Assembly (NCBI GenBank): GCA_017540505.1
Contig: JAFYAW010000016.1
Location: forward strand, 34,278-98,277
DNA length: 64,000 nt
Reading direction: 5' to 3'
Source of the DNA: Bacteroidales bacterium
GTDB taxonomy: Bacteria > Bacteroidota > Bacteroidia > Bacteroidales > WCHB1-69
Part shown: piece after piece, positions 44,113 to 53,860 of the stretch
How the letters are laid out: each line of letters starts with the position of its first letter
How positions within the stretch are numbered: the stretch's first letter is position 1
Made by a program: the position numbers and the translations under genes
Notes under the pieces: generated by a model
Seen by the model: only the letters and a program-made list of their open reading frames with translations
Told to the model about the DNA's origin: nothing
Databases searched by the model: none

Positions 44113-44538
44113 ATGTTACAACCGAAAAAGACTAGATACAGAAGGCCGCAGAAGGGCAGAATGAAATCCATCACCAAACGTGGTGCTGAAATCGCATTCG
44201 GCTCATTCGCATTGAAATCACTGGACCAGTTCTGGATCAGTGCCCGCCAAATCGAGGCCGCCCGTCAGGCTATCACCCGTGAGATGAAGCGTCAGGGCCA
44301 GCTTTGGATCCGCATTTTCCCGGATCGTCCCGTAACCGCCAAGGGTTTGGGTGTACGTATGGGTAAAGGTAAAGGTACTCCCGAGTCCTGGGCCGCCCGC
44401 GTCAGCCCGGGCCGCATCCTCTTCGAAGCCGACGGCATCCCATTGGAAGTCGCCAAAGAGGCTATGAGACTGGGTGCGCAGAAGTTGCCGGTTCATACGA
44501 AGTTCATCGTGAGAAGAGATTATTCAGCAGAAATTTAA
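44113..44538 (+). CDS. rplP: 50S ribosomal protein uL16
   Basis: The 141-residue protein starts [18 protein letters not shown] and has the family core [44 protein letters not shown] and the end [16 protein letters not shown]. It binds near the 23S rRNA tRNA-binding site. Fifty-two nt separate it from rpsC. Confidence 0.98.
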   Translation: MLQPKKTRYRRPQKGRMKSITKRGAEIAFGSFALKSLDQFWISARQIEAARQAITREMKRQGQLWIRIFPDRPVTAKGLGVRMGKGKGTPESWAARVSPGRILFEADGIPLEVAKEAMRLGAQKLPVHTKFIVRRDYSAEI

Positions 44539-44549
44539 TTAGAAGAGTT

Positions 44550-44750
44550 ATGAAACAGACAGTTATAAACGAACTTACCACTGCCGAAGTTAAGGAACGT
44601 CTCGCAGTAGAAAAAGACAACCTGGTTAAAATGAGACTTAACCACGCCATCTCTCCCCTCGAAAATCCGCAACTGATCAAGTCCCAGCGCCGCACCATCG
44701 CGCGTCTGATGACCGAACTGCGCAAACGCGAATTAAACGAAAATAAATAA
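44550..44750 (+). CDS. rpmC: 50S ribosomal protein uL29
   Basis: The 66-residue two-helix protein contains [25 protein letters not shown] and [20 protein letters not shown], typical of uL29 at the tunnel exit, where it helps dock the signal recognition particle and trigger factor. It follows rplP after 11 nt. Confidence 0.96.
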   Translation: MKQTVINELTTAEVKERLAVEKDNLVKMRLNHAISPLENPQLIKSQRRTIARLMTELRKRELNENK

Positions 44751-44767
44751 TTTATCACCCGATTATT

Positions 44768-45022
44768 ATGGAAAGAAACAATAGAAAAGTGAGAGAAGGT
44801 GTCGTAGTAAGCGACAAAATGGACAAATCTATCGTGATTCTGGTCGAGCGCAAGATGAAACACCCCATTTACGGAAAGTTCCTGAAACGCTCCACCAAGT
44901 TCATGGCACATGACGAGAACAATGACTGCCATATCGGTGATAGAGTAAGAATAATGGAAACCAGACCGCTGAGCAAGAACAAATGCTGGCGTTTAGTAGA
45001 AATCATTGAAAGAGCTAAATAG
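44768..45022 (+). CDS. rpsQ: 30S ribosomal protein uS17
   Basis: The 84-residue OB-fold protein shows [42 protein letters not shown] and [16 protein letters not shown], as in uS17. It binds 16S rRNA early in assembly. The next start codon comes two nt after its stop. Confidence 0.97.
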   Translation: MERNNRKVREGVVVSDKMDKSIVILVERKMKHPIYGKFLKRSTKFMAHDENNDCHIGDRVRIMETRPLSKNKCWRLVEIIERAK

Positions 45023-45024
45023 TT

Positions 45025-45393
45025 ATGATACAACAAGAATCAAGATTAGCAGTAGCAGACAACAGCGGCGCTAAGGAAGTGCTCTGTATCCGCGTTTTGG
45101 GCGGCACCAAGAAACGTTATGCCGGCGTGGGCGACAAGATCGTCGTGGCCATCAAGAGTGCCATCCCTTCCGGTCAGGTGAAGGCCGGTACCGTATCCAA
45201 GGCCGTCGTGGTCCGCACGAAAAGACACGTGCGCCGCAACGACGGGTCCTACATCAAGTTCGATGACAACGCCGTCGTCCTCCTCACAGCGAACGACGAG
45301 TTGCGCGGTACCCGTATCTTCGGACCTGTTGCACGTGAATTGCGTGAAAAACAGTTCATGAAAATCGTGTCTTTGGCCCCGGAAGTATTGTAG
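45025..45393 (+). CDS. rplN: 50S ribosomal protein uL14
   Basis: The 122-residue protein starts [19 protein letters not shown] and includes [33 protein letters not shown] and [29 protein letters not shown], the full uL14 pattern. It contacts 16S rRNA at an intersubunit bridge. Confidence 0.98.
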   Translation: MIQQESRLAVADNSGAKEVLCIRVLGGTKKRYAGVGDKIVVAIKSAIPSGQVKAGTVSKAVVVRTKRHVRRNDGSYIKFDDNAVVLLTANDELRGTRIFGPVARELREKQFMKIVSLAPEVL

Positions 45394-45461
45394 TCGATAA
45401 ATTATTATTCAAATACAATTGACAAAGACCAATTGGTAAAACATTAAAAAAAGAAAAAGCA

Positions 45462-45776
45462 ATGAAACTGAAAATCAAGAAAGGCGACATGGTGAAAGTC
45501 ATTACCGGCGAGTCCAAGGGTTCGCAGGGTAAGGTGCTTGAAGTCATCCCCGATGCCAACAAGGCGCTGGTGGAGGGTTGCAATCTGGTCTCTAAGGCCA
45601 CAAAGCCCAACGCCAAGAACCCGAACGGCGGCATCATCAAGAAAGAGGCCCCGATCCACATTTCAAACCTGATGGTTGTTGACGCTAAAGGAAACGCTAC
45701 CCGCGTGGGAAGACGTTTGAACGACAAAGGCAAATTAGTTAGATATTCCAAAAAATCTGGAGAGGAGATCAAGTAA
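45462..45776 (+). CDS. rplX: 50S ribosomal protein uL24
   Basis: The 104-residue protein has the KOW motif [20 protein letters not shown] near the start and the uL24 continuation [23 protein letters not shown]. It is an assembly initiator of the large subunit. Its stop overlaps the rplE start by one base. Confidence 0.97.
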   Translation: MKLKIKKGDMVKVITGESKGSQGKVLEVIPDANKALVEGCNLVSKATKPNAKNPNGGIIKKEAPIHISNLMVVDAKGNATRVGRRLNDKGKLVRYSKKSGEEIK

Positions 45777-46330
45777 TGTACACACCGAGATATAAAGAAA
45801 AATACCAGAAGGAGGTGCTTCCCGCCCTCAAGGAACAGTTCGGATTCAAATCCGTGATGCGTGTTCCCAGAATCACGAAGATATGCCTGAACCAGGGCCT
45901 CGGCAAATTCGGCATCGCCGACAAGAAGCTCATTGACATCGGCGTTCAGGAAATGACGATGATCGCCGGCCAGAAGGCCGTCGCGACCAAGTCCAAGAAG
46001 GATATCTCCAACTTCAAATTGAGAAGAGGCATGCCCATCGGCGTCCGCGTGACCCTGCACGGCAACCGCATGTATGAATTCCTCGACCGCCTGGTGTCCG
46101 TCTCCATCCCGCGTATCCGCGACTTCAGAGGCATCAGCGACAAGGGCTTCGACGGCAGAGGAAACTACACGCTCGGTATTCCCGAACAGATCATCTTCCC
46201 GGAAATCGATATCGACAAGGTGGCTAAAATCAACGGTATGGATATCACGTTCGTGACCACAGCTCAGAATGACAAAGAATGTCTTGCATTATTGAAAGAA
46301 TTTGGCTTACCCTTTAAAAATCAGAAGTAG
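45776..46330 (+). CDS. rplE: 50S ribosomal protein uL5
   Basis: The 184-residue protein shows [56 protein letters not shown] and [21 protein letters not shown], the uL5 pattern. It binds 5S rRNA. It overlaps rplX by one base, and rpsN follows two nt after its stop. Confidence 0.98.
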   Translation: MYTPRYKEKYQKEVLPALKEQFGFKSVMRVPRITKICLNQGLGKFGIADKKLIDIGVQEMTMIAGQKAVATKSKKDISNFKLRRGMPIGVRVTLHGNRMYEFLDRLVSVSIPRIRDFRGISDKGFDGRGNYTLGIPEQIIFPEIDIDKVAKINGMDITFVTTAQNDKECLALLKEFGLPFKNQK

Positions 46331-46332
46331 TT

Positions 46333-46632
46333 ATGGCAAAAGAATCTTTAAAAGCGAAAGAAATCAAAAGAGCAAAGTTAGTTGCTAAATATAGTGCAAA
46401 ACGTGCTGAGTTGAAGAAAATCATGAAAGGTGATGACTACGACGCCAAGAAGGCCGCCGATATCGCCCTCCAGAAATTACCCCCCAACTCCAATCCTATC
46501 CGGATGCACAACCGCTGTCAGCTGACCGGCCGTCCGAAAGGCTACATCCGTCAGTTCGGTCTCTCCCGTATCAATTTCCGCGAGATGGCCATGAAGGGTT
46601 TGATCCCTGGCGTAAAGAAAGCAAGTTGGTAA
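46333..46632 (+). CDS. rpsN: 30S ribosomal protein uS14
   Basis: The 99-residue protein is the long, zinc-free form: [20 protein letters not shown] has only one cysteine instead of the CxxC pairs, and [18 protein letters not shown] ends it. It binds 16S rRNA in the 30S head. The start is two nt after rplE. Confidence 0.97.
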   Translation: MAKESLKAKEIKRAKLVAKYSAKRAELKKIMKGDDYDAKKAADIALQKLPPNSNPIRMHNRCQLTGRPKGYIRQFGLSRINFREMAMKGLIPGVKKASW

Positions 46633-46656
46633 CATTTTAATTAAGAAGATTACAGT

Positions 46657-47055
46657 ATGAATACCGATCCAATATCAGATTATTTGACTCGTTTGAGAAA
46701 CGCTATCCGCGCGAATCACAAGGTGGTGGAGATCCCCGCCTCCAACGAGAAAAGAGCTATCACCAAGATTCTCTTTGAAAAAGGTTATATTCTCAATTAC
46801 AAGTTCGTCGATGATGTTCACCCCAAGATGATCAAGATCGCCTTGAAATATCATCCGGCAACCAAACAGTCCGCCATCACGACCCTGCAGCGCGTCAGCC
46901 GTCCCGGCTTGCGTAAGTATGTCGGTGTGGATGAGATGCCCTCCGTGCTCAACGGCCTCGGCATTGCCATCGTCTCCACCTCCCACGGCATGATGACCGA
47001 CAAGGAAGCCAAGGCCCAGAATGTCGGCGGCGAAGTTATTTGTTACATTAGTTAA
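46657..47055 (+). CDS. rpsH: 30S ribosomal protein uS8
   Basis: The 132-residue protein starts MNTDPISDYLTRLRNAIRA and has KRAITKILFEKGYI, RVSRPGLRKYVGVDEMP and GIAIVSTSHGMMTDKEA at the end. It binds 16S helix 21. In E. coli S8 represses the spc operon by binding the rplE leader; whether that applies here is unknown. Confidence 0.98.
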   Translation: MNTDPISDYLTRLRNAIRANHKVVEIPASNEKRAITKILFEKGYILNYKFVDDVHPKMIKIALKYHPATKQSAITTLQRVSRPGLRKYVGVDEMPSVLNGLGIAIVSTSHGMMTDKEAKAQNVGGEVICYIS

Positions 47056-47069
47056 TAGGAGGAACTGCC

Positions 47070-47630
47070 ATGTCAAGAATAGGAAAATTACAGATCGCCA
47101 TCCCTTCCGGCGTAGAAATCAAAAGAGATGAGAAGTCCAACGTGGTCACCGTCAAGGGACCTAAGGGCGAACTCAAGCAGTATGTGGATCCCCGCATCGA
47201 ACTCAATATCGAAGACGGCAACCTCCATCTCACCCGTCCTACCGACAGCAAGCGCGACAAGGCCATGCACGGTCTCTACAGAGCTCTGATCAACAATATG
47301 GTCACGGGCGTGTCGCAAGGTTTCCAGATCAAGATGGAAGTCATCGGCGTCGGCTACAAGGCGGAAGCCAAGGGTGCCCACCAGCTCGATATGGGCCTGG
47401 GTTACTCCCACAACATTCTGTTCGACTTCCCTGAGGAAATCAGTGTCGAGACCATCAACGAGAAAGGTAAGAGCCCGATCGTGATCCTCAAGGGCATTGA
47501 CAAACAGCTCCTCGGACAAGTCGCCAATAAGATCCGTTCTTACAGAAAGCCTGAGCCGTACAAAGGCAAAGGTATCCGCTTCGAAGGCGAGATCGTACGT
47601 AAGAAAGCCGGTAAATCAGCAGAAAAATAA
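47070..47630 (+). CDS. rplF: 50S ribosomal protein uL6
   Basis: The 186-residue protein has two related halves. The signature in the second half reads KIRSYRKPEPYKGKGIRFEGEIV, and MSRIGKLQIAIPSGVEI starts the first. It lies near the factor-binding centre. The gene order rpsH-rplF-rplR is conventional. Confidence 0.98.
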   Translation: MSRIGKLQIAIPSGVEIKRDEKSNVVTVKGPKGELKQYVDPRIELNIEDGNLHLTRPTDSKRDKAMHGLYRALINNMVTGVSQGFQIKMEVIGVGYKAEAKGAHQLDMGLGYSHNILFDFPEEISVETINEKGKSPIVILKGIDKQLLGQVANKIRSYRKPEPYKGKGIRFEGEIVRKKAGKSAEK

Positions 47631-47648
47631 TCTTGTAAATTTATTATT

Positions 47649-48008
47649 ATGGCTAACAATAGAAAAGCATATAGAAGAAATAGGATTAAAAACCGCATAC
47701 GTAAGATCGTCAGCGGTACGCCTACCCGTCCCAGACTGTCCGTTTTCAGAAGCAATCGTGACATCTATGTCCAGTTGATTGACGATATTGCTGGTGTCAC
47801 GCTGGTTTCGGCCTCTTCCAAATTACCGGGTATTGCGGATCAGAAAGTCACCAAATGTGAGAAGTCAGCTCTCGTAGGCAAGGAGATCGCCCAGCGCGCT
47901 ATCAATGCCGGCATCAACGAGGTTGTATTCGACCGTAACGGATATTTGTATCATGGTAGAGTAAAATCTTTAGCAGATGCCGCTAGAGAAGGTGGACTTA
48001 AATTTTAA
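47649..48008 (+). CDS. rplR: 50S ribosomal protein uL18
   Basis: The 119-residue protein has the basic N-terminus [15 protein letters not shown], the 5S-binding core [20 protein letters not shown] and the C-terminal [26 protein letters not shown]. It binds 5S rRNA with uL5. Confidence 0.98.
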   Translation: MANNRKAYRRNRIKNRIRKIVSGTPTRPRLSVFRSNRDIYVQLIDDIAGVTLVSASSKLPGIADQKVTKCEKSALVGKEIAQRAINAGINEVVFDRNGYLYHGRVKSLADAAREGGLKF

Positions 48009-48019
48009 ACAGTAGAATT

Positions 48020-48538
48020 ATGGCTAACGAGAATATTCAAAAAGTGAAGGCCGCCGACCTCAAGCTCACGGAGAAGATGGTTGCGGTGAACAGAGTAACG
48101 AAAGTCACCAAGGGTGGTCGTATCTTCAGCTTTGCCGCCATCATGGTGGTTGGCAATGAGAACGGTGTTGTCGGCTACGGTCTGGGTAAGGCTAGGGAAG
48201 TTTCCACGGCTATCGCCAAGGGTACCGAGGATGCCAAGAAGAACCTCATCCACGTGCCGATCCTCAAGGGTACGATCCCGCACGCTCAGGAAGGCAAGTA
48301 CAGTGGTGCCACCGTCTTTATGAAGCCCGCCGCTCCCGGTACCGGTGTCATCGCCGGTGGTGCTATGCGTGCCGTGCTCGAAAGCGTGGGCGTGAAGAAC
48401 GTGTTGGCAAAGTCCAAAGGTTCCTCCAACCCGCACAGCGTGGTGAAGGCAACGATCGATGCCCTCTCCAAGATGCGCGATGCCTACACCGTGGCTACGG
48501 TGCGTGGCGTCAGCCTCGACAAAGTCTTCAACGGCTAA
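48020..48538 (+). CDS. rpsE: 30S ribosomal protein uS5
   Basis: The 172-residue protein shows the dsRBD-like N-terminus ([40 protein letters not shown]) and the C-terminal [33 protein letters not shown]. It is the last gene before a strong terminator. The usual rpmD, rplO and secY do not follow. Confidence 0.98.
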   Translation: MANENIQKVKAADLKLTEKMVAVNRVTKVTKGGRIFSFAAIMVVGNENGVVGYGLGKAREVSTAIAKGTEDAKKNLIHVPILKGTIPHAQEGKYSGATVFMKPAAPGTGVIAGGAMRAVLESVGVKNVLAKSKGSSNPHSVVKATIDALSKMRDAYTVATVRGVSLDKVFNG

Positions 48539-48560
48539 TATGGCCGTATTCATACAGGAG

Positions 48561-48594
48561 AACGGGACGCCGGCAACGGTGTCCCGTTTTTTTT
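48561..48594 (+). terminator. Intrinsic terminator of the ribosomal-protein operon
   Basis: AACGGGACGCC pairs with GGTGTCCCGTT (one G-T pair) around a GGCAAC loop and is followed by eight T. It begins 23 nt beyond the rpsE stop codon. Confidence 0.9.
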
Positions 48595-48616
48595 GTTGCA
48601 AAAAGATACTTCTTTA

Positions 48617-49435
48617 CTATTTTGATAATCCCCACGCCTGCGTGTCGTAGGCCGCCTCGATGCGGTTCTCGATGCTGTCGTCTAACGGGGCGAAGAAGTC
48701 CATGCCCGTCAGCCGCTCCATCTCATCGATGCTCTTGCAGTAGTCGCGCAGTGGCTTATGCCCCGGCTTGTTTTCAAAATAGAACCCGACGGCGTTCCAT
48801 TCCCCTCGGATTTTGCAAAGGATTACTTTGAAGAAACCGTCCGGCACGGCCACATGGTGCGGCCCGATGGTCTGCGGATGGTCGGACATGACCGGGCCGC
48901 AGACAATGTAGATGCTTTGGTACTGCCGTGCCCACCCGCGGATGCGCTCCTCTAAGATGCGCCAATCGCCGCTGTTGAGGTCATGGTCCTGCGGACAGAT
49001 GTTGGAAAGGTAGAAACACTCCTCCATGGCTTGGTGGTCCCATTTCATGTCGCCCGCCGGAGCCATGTGGCCGTGGTCGAAGCCCGAGTCCTTGTAGTCG
49101 TAATACTGCGCGGTAGCCCCTTTCACGTCAGGGTCCGGCACGAAGAACTGCCCGCGCGGCAGCGTGCCGGAAGCCTCTTCGCGCGTGAGCTCGTAGGCCA
49201 CCCAGTTGGGGATGCGCCACTGCTCGTTGTAGCTGACCGTGTAGGCGCAGTGCTCAATGGTCTGGCCTGTGCGATTCGCGGTGAACAGCGGAATCTCCAG
49301 CATGTCCGGGTCGGCGGGGAGCTGCTGCTTGGCCAGCGATTTGGCGTTGCCCTGGAAATGCCGGCTGATAATCAGCGTGATGATGCAGAGTACGATGACG
49401 GTGCCTATGACGAGGATGTATTTGTTTTTTTTCAT
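48617..49435 (-). CDS. Membrane-anchored or exported DNA/RNA non-specific endonuclease
   Basis: From the ATG at 49435 the 272-residue product has an N-terminal hydrophobic helix (KYILVIGTVIVLCIITLIISR). The NUC-type beta-beta-alpha-metal nuclease domain follows, with FDHGHMAPAGDMKWD in the DRGH position (Arg replaced by His, catalytic His kept) and YLSNICPQDHDLNSGDW around the metal Asn. It should cut DNA and RNA outside the cytoplasm, perhaps to scavenge nucleotides. The start codon was chosen at the strong hydrophobic helix; longer forms cross the promoter at 49484. Confidence 0.9.
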   Translation of the reverse strand: MKKNKYILVIGTVIVLCIITLIISRHFQGNAKSLAKQQLPADPDMLEIPLFTANRTGQTIEHCAYTVSYNEQWRIPNWVAYELTREEASGTLPRGQFFVPDPDVKGATAQYYDYKDSGFDHGHMAPAGDMKWDHQAMEECFYLSNICPQDHDLNSGDWRILEERIRGWARQYQSIYIVCGPVMSDHPQTIGPHHVAVPDGFFKVILCKIRGEWNAVGFYFENKPGHKPLRDYCKSIDEMERLTGMDFFAPLDDSIENRIEAAYDTQAWGLSK

Positions 49436-49483
49436 ATTAGAAGACGGTTTGTCACGATGATAGCGTTGTGAAATTGAACCGTA

Positions 49484-49511
49484 CAAAAATAATCTTTTTT
49501 CCGTATCTTTG
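49484..49511. promoter_or_regulatory. Divergent Bacteroidetes -7 boxes (nuclease and kinase genes)
   Basis: CAAAAATA at 49484-49491 is TATTTTTG on the minus strand for the nuclease, 49 bp before its start. TATCTTTG at 49504-49511 on the plus strand serves the BadF-type kinase gene, 24 bp before the ATG. The two boxes are only 12 bp apart. Confidence 0.6.
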
Positions 49512-49534
49512 CTGTCTGTTTAAAATGTGTTGAT

Positions 49535-50383
49535 ATGGAGATAATAATCGATGCGGGAGCCACTAAGACGGCGTTCATCTTGCTATATGACAGAGGAAAA
49601 GAGCAGGGAGGATTCACGGGTGCGGGCATCAACCCGAACTACACGGAGACGAGCGATATCCTGCGGGTGTTCGCCCAGTTTGTGAAACAATACCCCGAGT
49701 CGGCGCATACGGACCGTGTGCGCTATTATGGGGCGGGTTGCGCTTCGGAGGCCAACCGGCAGCGCATGACGGAGCTGATTTCGACATTTTTCCCGTTAGC
49801 GGAGGTTTTTGTCTATTCCGATCTGATGGCGGTGTGCCACGCGCTGAGTCCCGACAAGCGTTCTATTGTCGGCATCTTGGGTACGGGTGCGGCCTCCTGC
49901 CTGTATGATGGCACCGTGATGGAGACGATGGCACCGTCGTTGGGCTATATGCTTGGCGATGAGGGCAGTGGTACCAACCTGGGCAAACGTCTGCTGACCG
50001 CCTATCTGAAAGGTGCATTGGATGCTGACTTGATGAAGCAGCTGGAAACGGAATATGGCCTTTCGCGTCAGAGTGTCATCGACCGCATCTACCGACAACC
50101 TTCTCCGAACGCCTTCATGGCATCGTTGGCTCCGTTTGTGCGTCAGCATCTGGACCATGCCGGGATGTATGCGCTGGTCTTGCAGGCTTTTGAGGATTTT
50201 TTCGCATCACAGAAGCCCTATTATGCGGATGCGGAGATGTTGGATTGGAATCTTTCCGGCTCGGTGGCCTACCATTTTCAGGATGTCGTGCGCGCGGCAG
50301 CGGCGCGGCAGCACTGTCATATAGGGGCGATCGTGGACGCGCCGCTGCCGAGATTGGCAGGGGAGGGAAGACGTGCGATTTAA
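49535..50383 (+). CDS. BadF/BadG/BcrA/BcrD ATPase family sugar kinase (NagK/MurK-like)
   Basis: The 282-residue protein has the ASKHA fold: phosphate 1 loop MEIIIDAGATKTAF, connect region SDLMAVCHA, phosphate 2 loop GILGTGAASCLYDG and the GYMLGDEGSGTNLGKRLL signature of N-acetylglucosamine kinases. It probably phosphorylates GlcNAc or a muropeptide sugar in the cytoplasm. A separate promoter serves the protease gene downstream. Confidence 0.85.
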   Translation: MEIIIDAGATKTAFILLYDRGKEQGGFTGAGINPNYTETSDILRVFAQFVKQYPESAHTDRVRYYGAGCASEANRQRMTELISTFFPLAEVFVYSDLMAVCHALSPDKRSIVGILGTGAASCLYDGTVMETMAPSLGYMLGDEGSGTNLGKRLLTAYLKGALDADLMKQLETEYGLSRQSVIDRIYRQPSPNAFMASLAPFVRQHLDHAGMYALVLQAFEDFFASQKPYYADAEMLDWNLSGSVAYHFQDVVRAAAARQHCHIGAIVDAPLPRLAGEGRRAI

Positions 50384-50395
50384 TGTTTTTTTCGC

Positions 50396-50403
50396 TATCT
50401 TTG
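50396..50403 (+). promoter_or_regulatory. Bacteroidetes -7 promoter box for the C25 protease gene
   Basis: TATCTTTG lies 46 bp before the ATG at 50450 and just after the stop of the kinase gene. Confidence 0.65.
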
Positions 50404-50449
50404 CCGCCTCAAAATTTTGTATCATTTATTCTAAAAAATCGAATTGCAA

Positions 50450-53400
50450 ATGAAGAAAATACACGGCCTTTTTGTGTGCCTGATGCTGGCCCTGGTTGGG
50501 GTCAATGCCCAATCATATCAGGTGGTTGAGAACTCGTACCAACGTGTGAAGATCACTTTCGAAACACCTGCAATCCAGACTCAAGATGTCAAGGTGGGAC
50601 AAGATTTTTACACCCGCCTTATCATGGATGACTATATCTACTCGCAGGAGGTGGGTGCTCCGCAGCTGCCGGTTTTCTCCCGACTGATAGAAATCCCCCT
50701 GTGCGATTCGGTCCTGGTCAGCGTGACAGCCAGTGAATATGTGGATATGGACGCATCGGAGCTCGGCGTGAACCATGCCGTCATCCCCGTGCAACCCTCT
50801 TATCCCAAATCCTATCGGGGTGAGAAACCCTTCGTGAAGAATGCAGACCTTTACGCACGGAACGCATTCTACACCCAACCCTTGGTTCGGGTGGAGAAGA
50901 GCGGTATCATGCGCGATGTGAATCTGGCCAACATAGCCTTCTCTCCGGTGTCATATAATCCGGTGACTGGCAAATTCCGCATCTGCCGGCGGATGGAGGT
51001 GGAGATTTCCTACCTCAACGCCAACATTCCGGCCACCATGGAGATGAAAGCCCGCTATGGCAGCCCTCTGTTCAATGTGGCCGAGCAGACGGTGATGAAC
51101 CCCATGCCCCGCACCCGTGACGAGTTCACCCAGACGCGCATCAAATACCTCATCATCGCAAATTCCATGTTCGCCAATAACGACTATCTGATCCAATATG
51201 CCAACTGGAAGAAACGCATCGGCTACGACGTGGTGATTGCCTACACCGGCGACGCGAATGTGGGTACTACGACCACATCTATCAAGAACTACATCATGTC
51301 GCATTACACCAACGCCACAGCGGATAATCCCGCCCCTTCGTTCCTCCTGTTCGTGGGTGACGTGGCGCAGGTGCCGGCGTTCAACACGCAGGTCAGCGGC
51401 GAAAGCCATGTCACCGACTTGTACTATGCCACTTGGACTTCCGGCGACTACATTCCGGACTGCTACTACAGCCGCTTCTCCGCGCAGAATGTCAGCCAGC
51501 TGGTTCCGCAGATTGAAAAGAACCTCATGTACGAGCAATACACCATGCCCGATCCTTCCTACCTCGGTAAGGCGGTGCTGGTTGCCGGTACGGACAACAA
51601 CTGGTCAACCACACATGCCAATGGGCAGATCAATTATATCACAAACAATTATATTAGTACGGGTTCTTCCACCCATAACTATACGACGATTTATACGCAT
51701 CTGCACCCTTGTAACAGTCAGGCGGCCACCATCCGCAGTGAGATTGGGGCTGGCGTGGGCTGGGCCAACTACACGGCGCATGGCTCGGAGGATGGCTGGT
51801 ACCAGCCGGAATTTGTCAATTCGCAGGTGCCTTCGATGACCAACGAAGGCAAATATGGCGTGATGATCGGCAACTGCTGCGTCAGCGGCAAGTTTGACGA
51901 GAGCACCTGTTTTGGGGAGGCCCTGTTGAGAGCTGCCAACAAGGGGGCAATGGCCTATATCGGCGCTTCCAACAACAGCCTTTGGAACGAGGACTTCTAT
52001 TGGGCAGTGGGCTTACGCAGCAATATCACGGCCAACGTCTCCTACAACGCTTCCAATCTGGGGGCATACGATAGGATCTTCCACACGCACAGCGAGAACC
52101 ACGACAAGTGGGTGACTACGTTGGGTGGCATGGTCATGGCCGGCAATTCGGCTGTGGAGTCCTCCACATCCAGTGAAAAACGCTATTATTGGGAAATCTA
52201 CCATGTCTTCGGCGATGCCTCCATCCGTCCCTATCTGGGTATCCCTTCCACGATGACAGTCTCTTGTCAGGATGTGCTGATGGTGGGCACCTCTTCTCTG
52301 GCAGTGCAGGCTCCTGCATACGCCTACGTGGCTCTAACGTATCAGAACAATGTGGTGGCGGCGGGCTTTGCCGACGCTTCCGGCAACATCACGCTGTCGT
52401 TTGACCCGCTGTTGGTCGGCACGTATGAGCTGGCTGTGGGTGCGCAGAACTATATCCAATATTTTAAGGAAATCAATGTTATCGTGACCGAAGGCCCGTA
52501 TGTGATGGCATCCCAGCTGTCAACAAGCGGCAACGCGACACCCGTGGTGGGAAACTCCGTGAATATGGATCTCACATTGGAGAACGTGGGCGTGGCGGCC
52601 GCCTCGAACGTGACGGCAACCTTGACTTCGCTTACTGCTGGTGTTACCGTAACCAATGCCACCTGTTCTTGTAACCCGTTGGCTCCCAATGCCACTTCTG
52701 ACATCAGCAATGCGTTCACCGTTAACATTCCCGAGACGATAGAAGATGGTGCCAGAGTTAACCTCAAGCTGACGGTCAGCTGGAATGGCGGGCAGAATGA
52801 ACGCAACTTCTCATTCATTGTGGCGGCTCCCATATTCCAAAAGGCCAATGTGTCCATCCGGAATCAGGACGGCTCCACTACCATCAATCCTGGCGATTTG
52901 GCAACGGTAACGGTGGTCTGCGAGAATGCCGGTCATGCGGTTCTTACTTCTGCCGTGGTGTCCCTGACATCCAAATACAGCGGTGCCGTGGTCAACACCC
53001 CCGCCCATTCCATAACGCAGCTGCAGCCTGGTTATACCAGCACGAAAACATTTCAGGTGCAGGTCGGTAATGATGTGCCGACAGGTTCGCTGATCCCGCT
53101 CTATTTCCATAAGGTGTTTTCCAGTCAGGAAAAAGTGGATACGCTGTATATGCTGGTGGGCAGCGCCGTAGAAACCTTTGAAACGGGCGACTTTTCCGCT
53201 TTCCCATGGGAGAATACGGGCAACAACAGATGGATTATTACGTCGTCTCAGCCGTATGCTGGATCCTATTGTGCCCGTTCGAAACAGAATCTGGGCAACA
53301 GTCAGAGTTCAACGATGCAAATCACCATGAATTCATATAGCGATGGTGTTGTCTCCTACTATCGAAAGGTCTCTTCGGAGAATGGTTATGATTTCTTCTA

Positions 53401-53860
53401 TTTCTTTGTAGATGGGGAACAAATGGAGAAAAAATCTGGTACAGTGGCCTGGGGTCTTTCCTCTTTCCCGGTGTCTGCCGGAACACACACCTACAAGTTT
53501 GTATATGAGAAAGACTACTATACCGCAAGCGGTAGCGACTGCGCTTGGATTGACAATGTGACCCTCCCCGGAGCCGGCACACTGGTGACGGAGGATATAA
53601 ACGACGTGGGCGTGGATGTACGGGAAGCCGCACAGGTGCATGTGTTCCCCAATCCGGCCACCGACCGTGTGACTGTTTCCGCCGAAACCCCGATAGATCA
53701 GATTCAGGTGTTTGGCATTGATGGCCGTCTGTTGGGTGTCCAAAACGCCAATAGCGATGCGCATATAGTTGATATTCACAATCTGGCTACCGGCATCTAT
53801 ATCCTGAAAGTCCGTATGAAAGACGGCGAAACGGTGAATACTAAAATCATCAAACGGTAA
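50450..53860 (+). CDS. Gingipain-type C25 cysteine protease with T9SS sorting domain
   Basis: The 1136-residue protein has a signal peptide (MKKIHGLFVCLMLALVGVNAQ). A propeptide-like region of about 200 residues follows, then a C25 catalytic domain with His444 in NYTAHGSEDG and Cys476 or Cys477 in GNCCVSGKF. C25_C/Ig-like modules, a MAM-like adhesin module (VETFETGDFSAFPWENTG, DCAWIDNVTLPGAG) and a type A sorting domain (VHVFPNPATDRVTV, VFGIDGRLLG, LATGIYILKV) complete it. It should be exported by the type IX system and digest host or dietary protein. Specificity cannot be told. TTG at 50444 was rejected in favour of ATG 50450. The stop shares a base with the next start. Confidence 0.95.
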   Translation: MKKIHGLFVCLMLALVGVNAQSYQVVENSYQRVKITFETPAIQTQDVKVGQDFYTRLIMDDYIYSQEVGAPQLPVFSRLIEIPLCDSVLVSVTASEYVDMDASELGVNHAVIPVQPSYPKSYRGEKPFVKNADLYARNAFYTQPLVRVEKSGIMRDVNLANIAFSPVSYNPVTGKFRICRRMEVEISYLNANIPATMEMKARYGSPLFNVAEQTVMNPMPRTRDEFTQTRIKYLIIANSMFANNDYLIQYANWKKRIGYDVVIAYTGDANVGTTTTSIKNYIMSHYTNATADNPAPSFLLFVGDVAQVPAFNTQVSGESHVTDLYYATWTSGDYIPDCYYSRFSAQNVSQLVPQIEKNLMYEQYTMPDPSYLGKAVLVAGTDNNWSTTHANGQINYITNNYISTGSSTHNYTTIYTHLHPCNSQAATIRSEIGAGVGWANYTAHGSEDGWYQPEFVNSQVPSMTNEGKYGVMIGNCCVSGKFDESTCFGEALLRAANKGAMAYIGASNNSLWNEDFYWAVGLRSNITANVSYNASNLGAYDRIFHTHSENHDKWVTTLGGMVMAGNSAVESSTSSEKRYYWEIYHVFGDASIRPYLGIPSTMTVSCQDVLMVGTSSLAVQAPAYAYVALTYQNNVVAAGFADASGNITLSFDPLLVGTYELAVGAQNYIQYFKEINVIVTEGPYVMASQLSTSGNATPVVGNSVNMDLTLENVGVAAASNVTATLTSLTAGVTVTNATCSCNPLAPNATSDISNAFTVNIPETIEDGARVNLKLTVSWNGGQNERNFSFIVAAPIFQKANVSIRNQDGSTTINPGDLATVTVVCENAGHAVLTSAVVSLTSKYSGAVVNTPAHSITQLQPGYTSTKTFQVQVGNDVPTGSLIPLYFHKVFSSQEKVDTLYMLVGSAVETFETGDFSAFPWENTGNNRWIITSSQPYAGSYCARSKQNLGNSQSSTMQITMNSYSDGVVSYYRKVSSENGYDFFYFFVDGEQMEKKSGTVAWGLSSFPVSAGTHTYKFVYEKDYYTASGSDCAWIDNVTLPGAGTLVTEDINDVGVDVREAAQVHVFPNPATDRVTVSAETPIDQIQVFGIDGRLLGVQNANSDAHIVDIHNLATGIYILKVRMKDGETVNTKIIKR

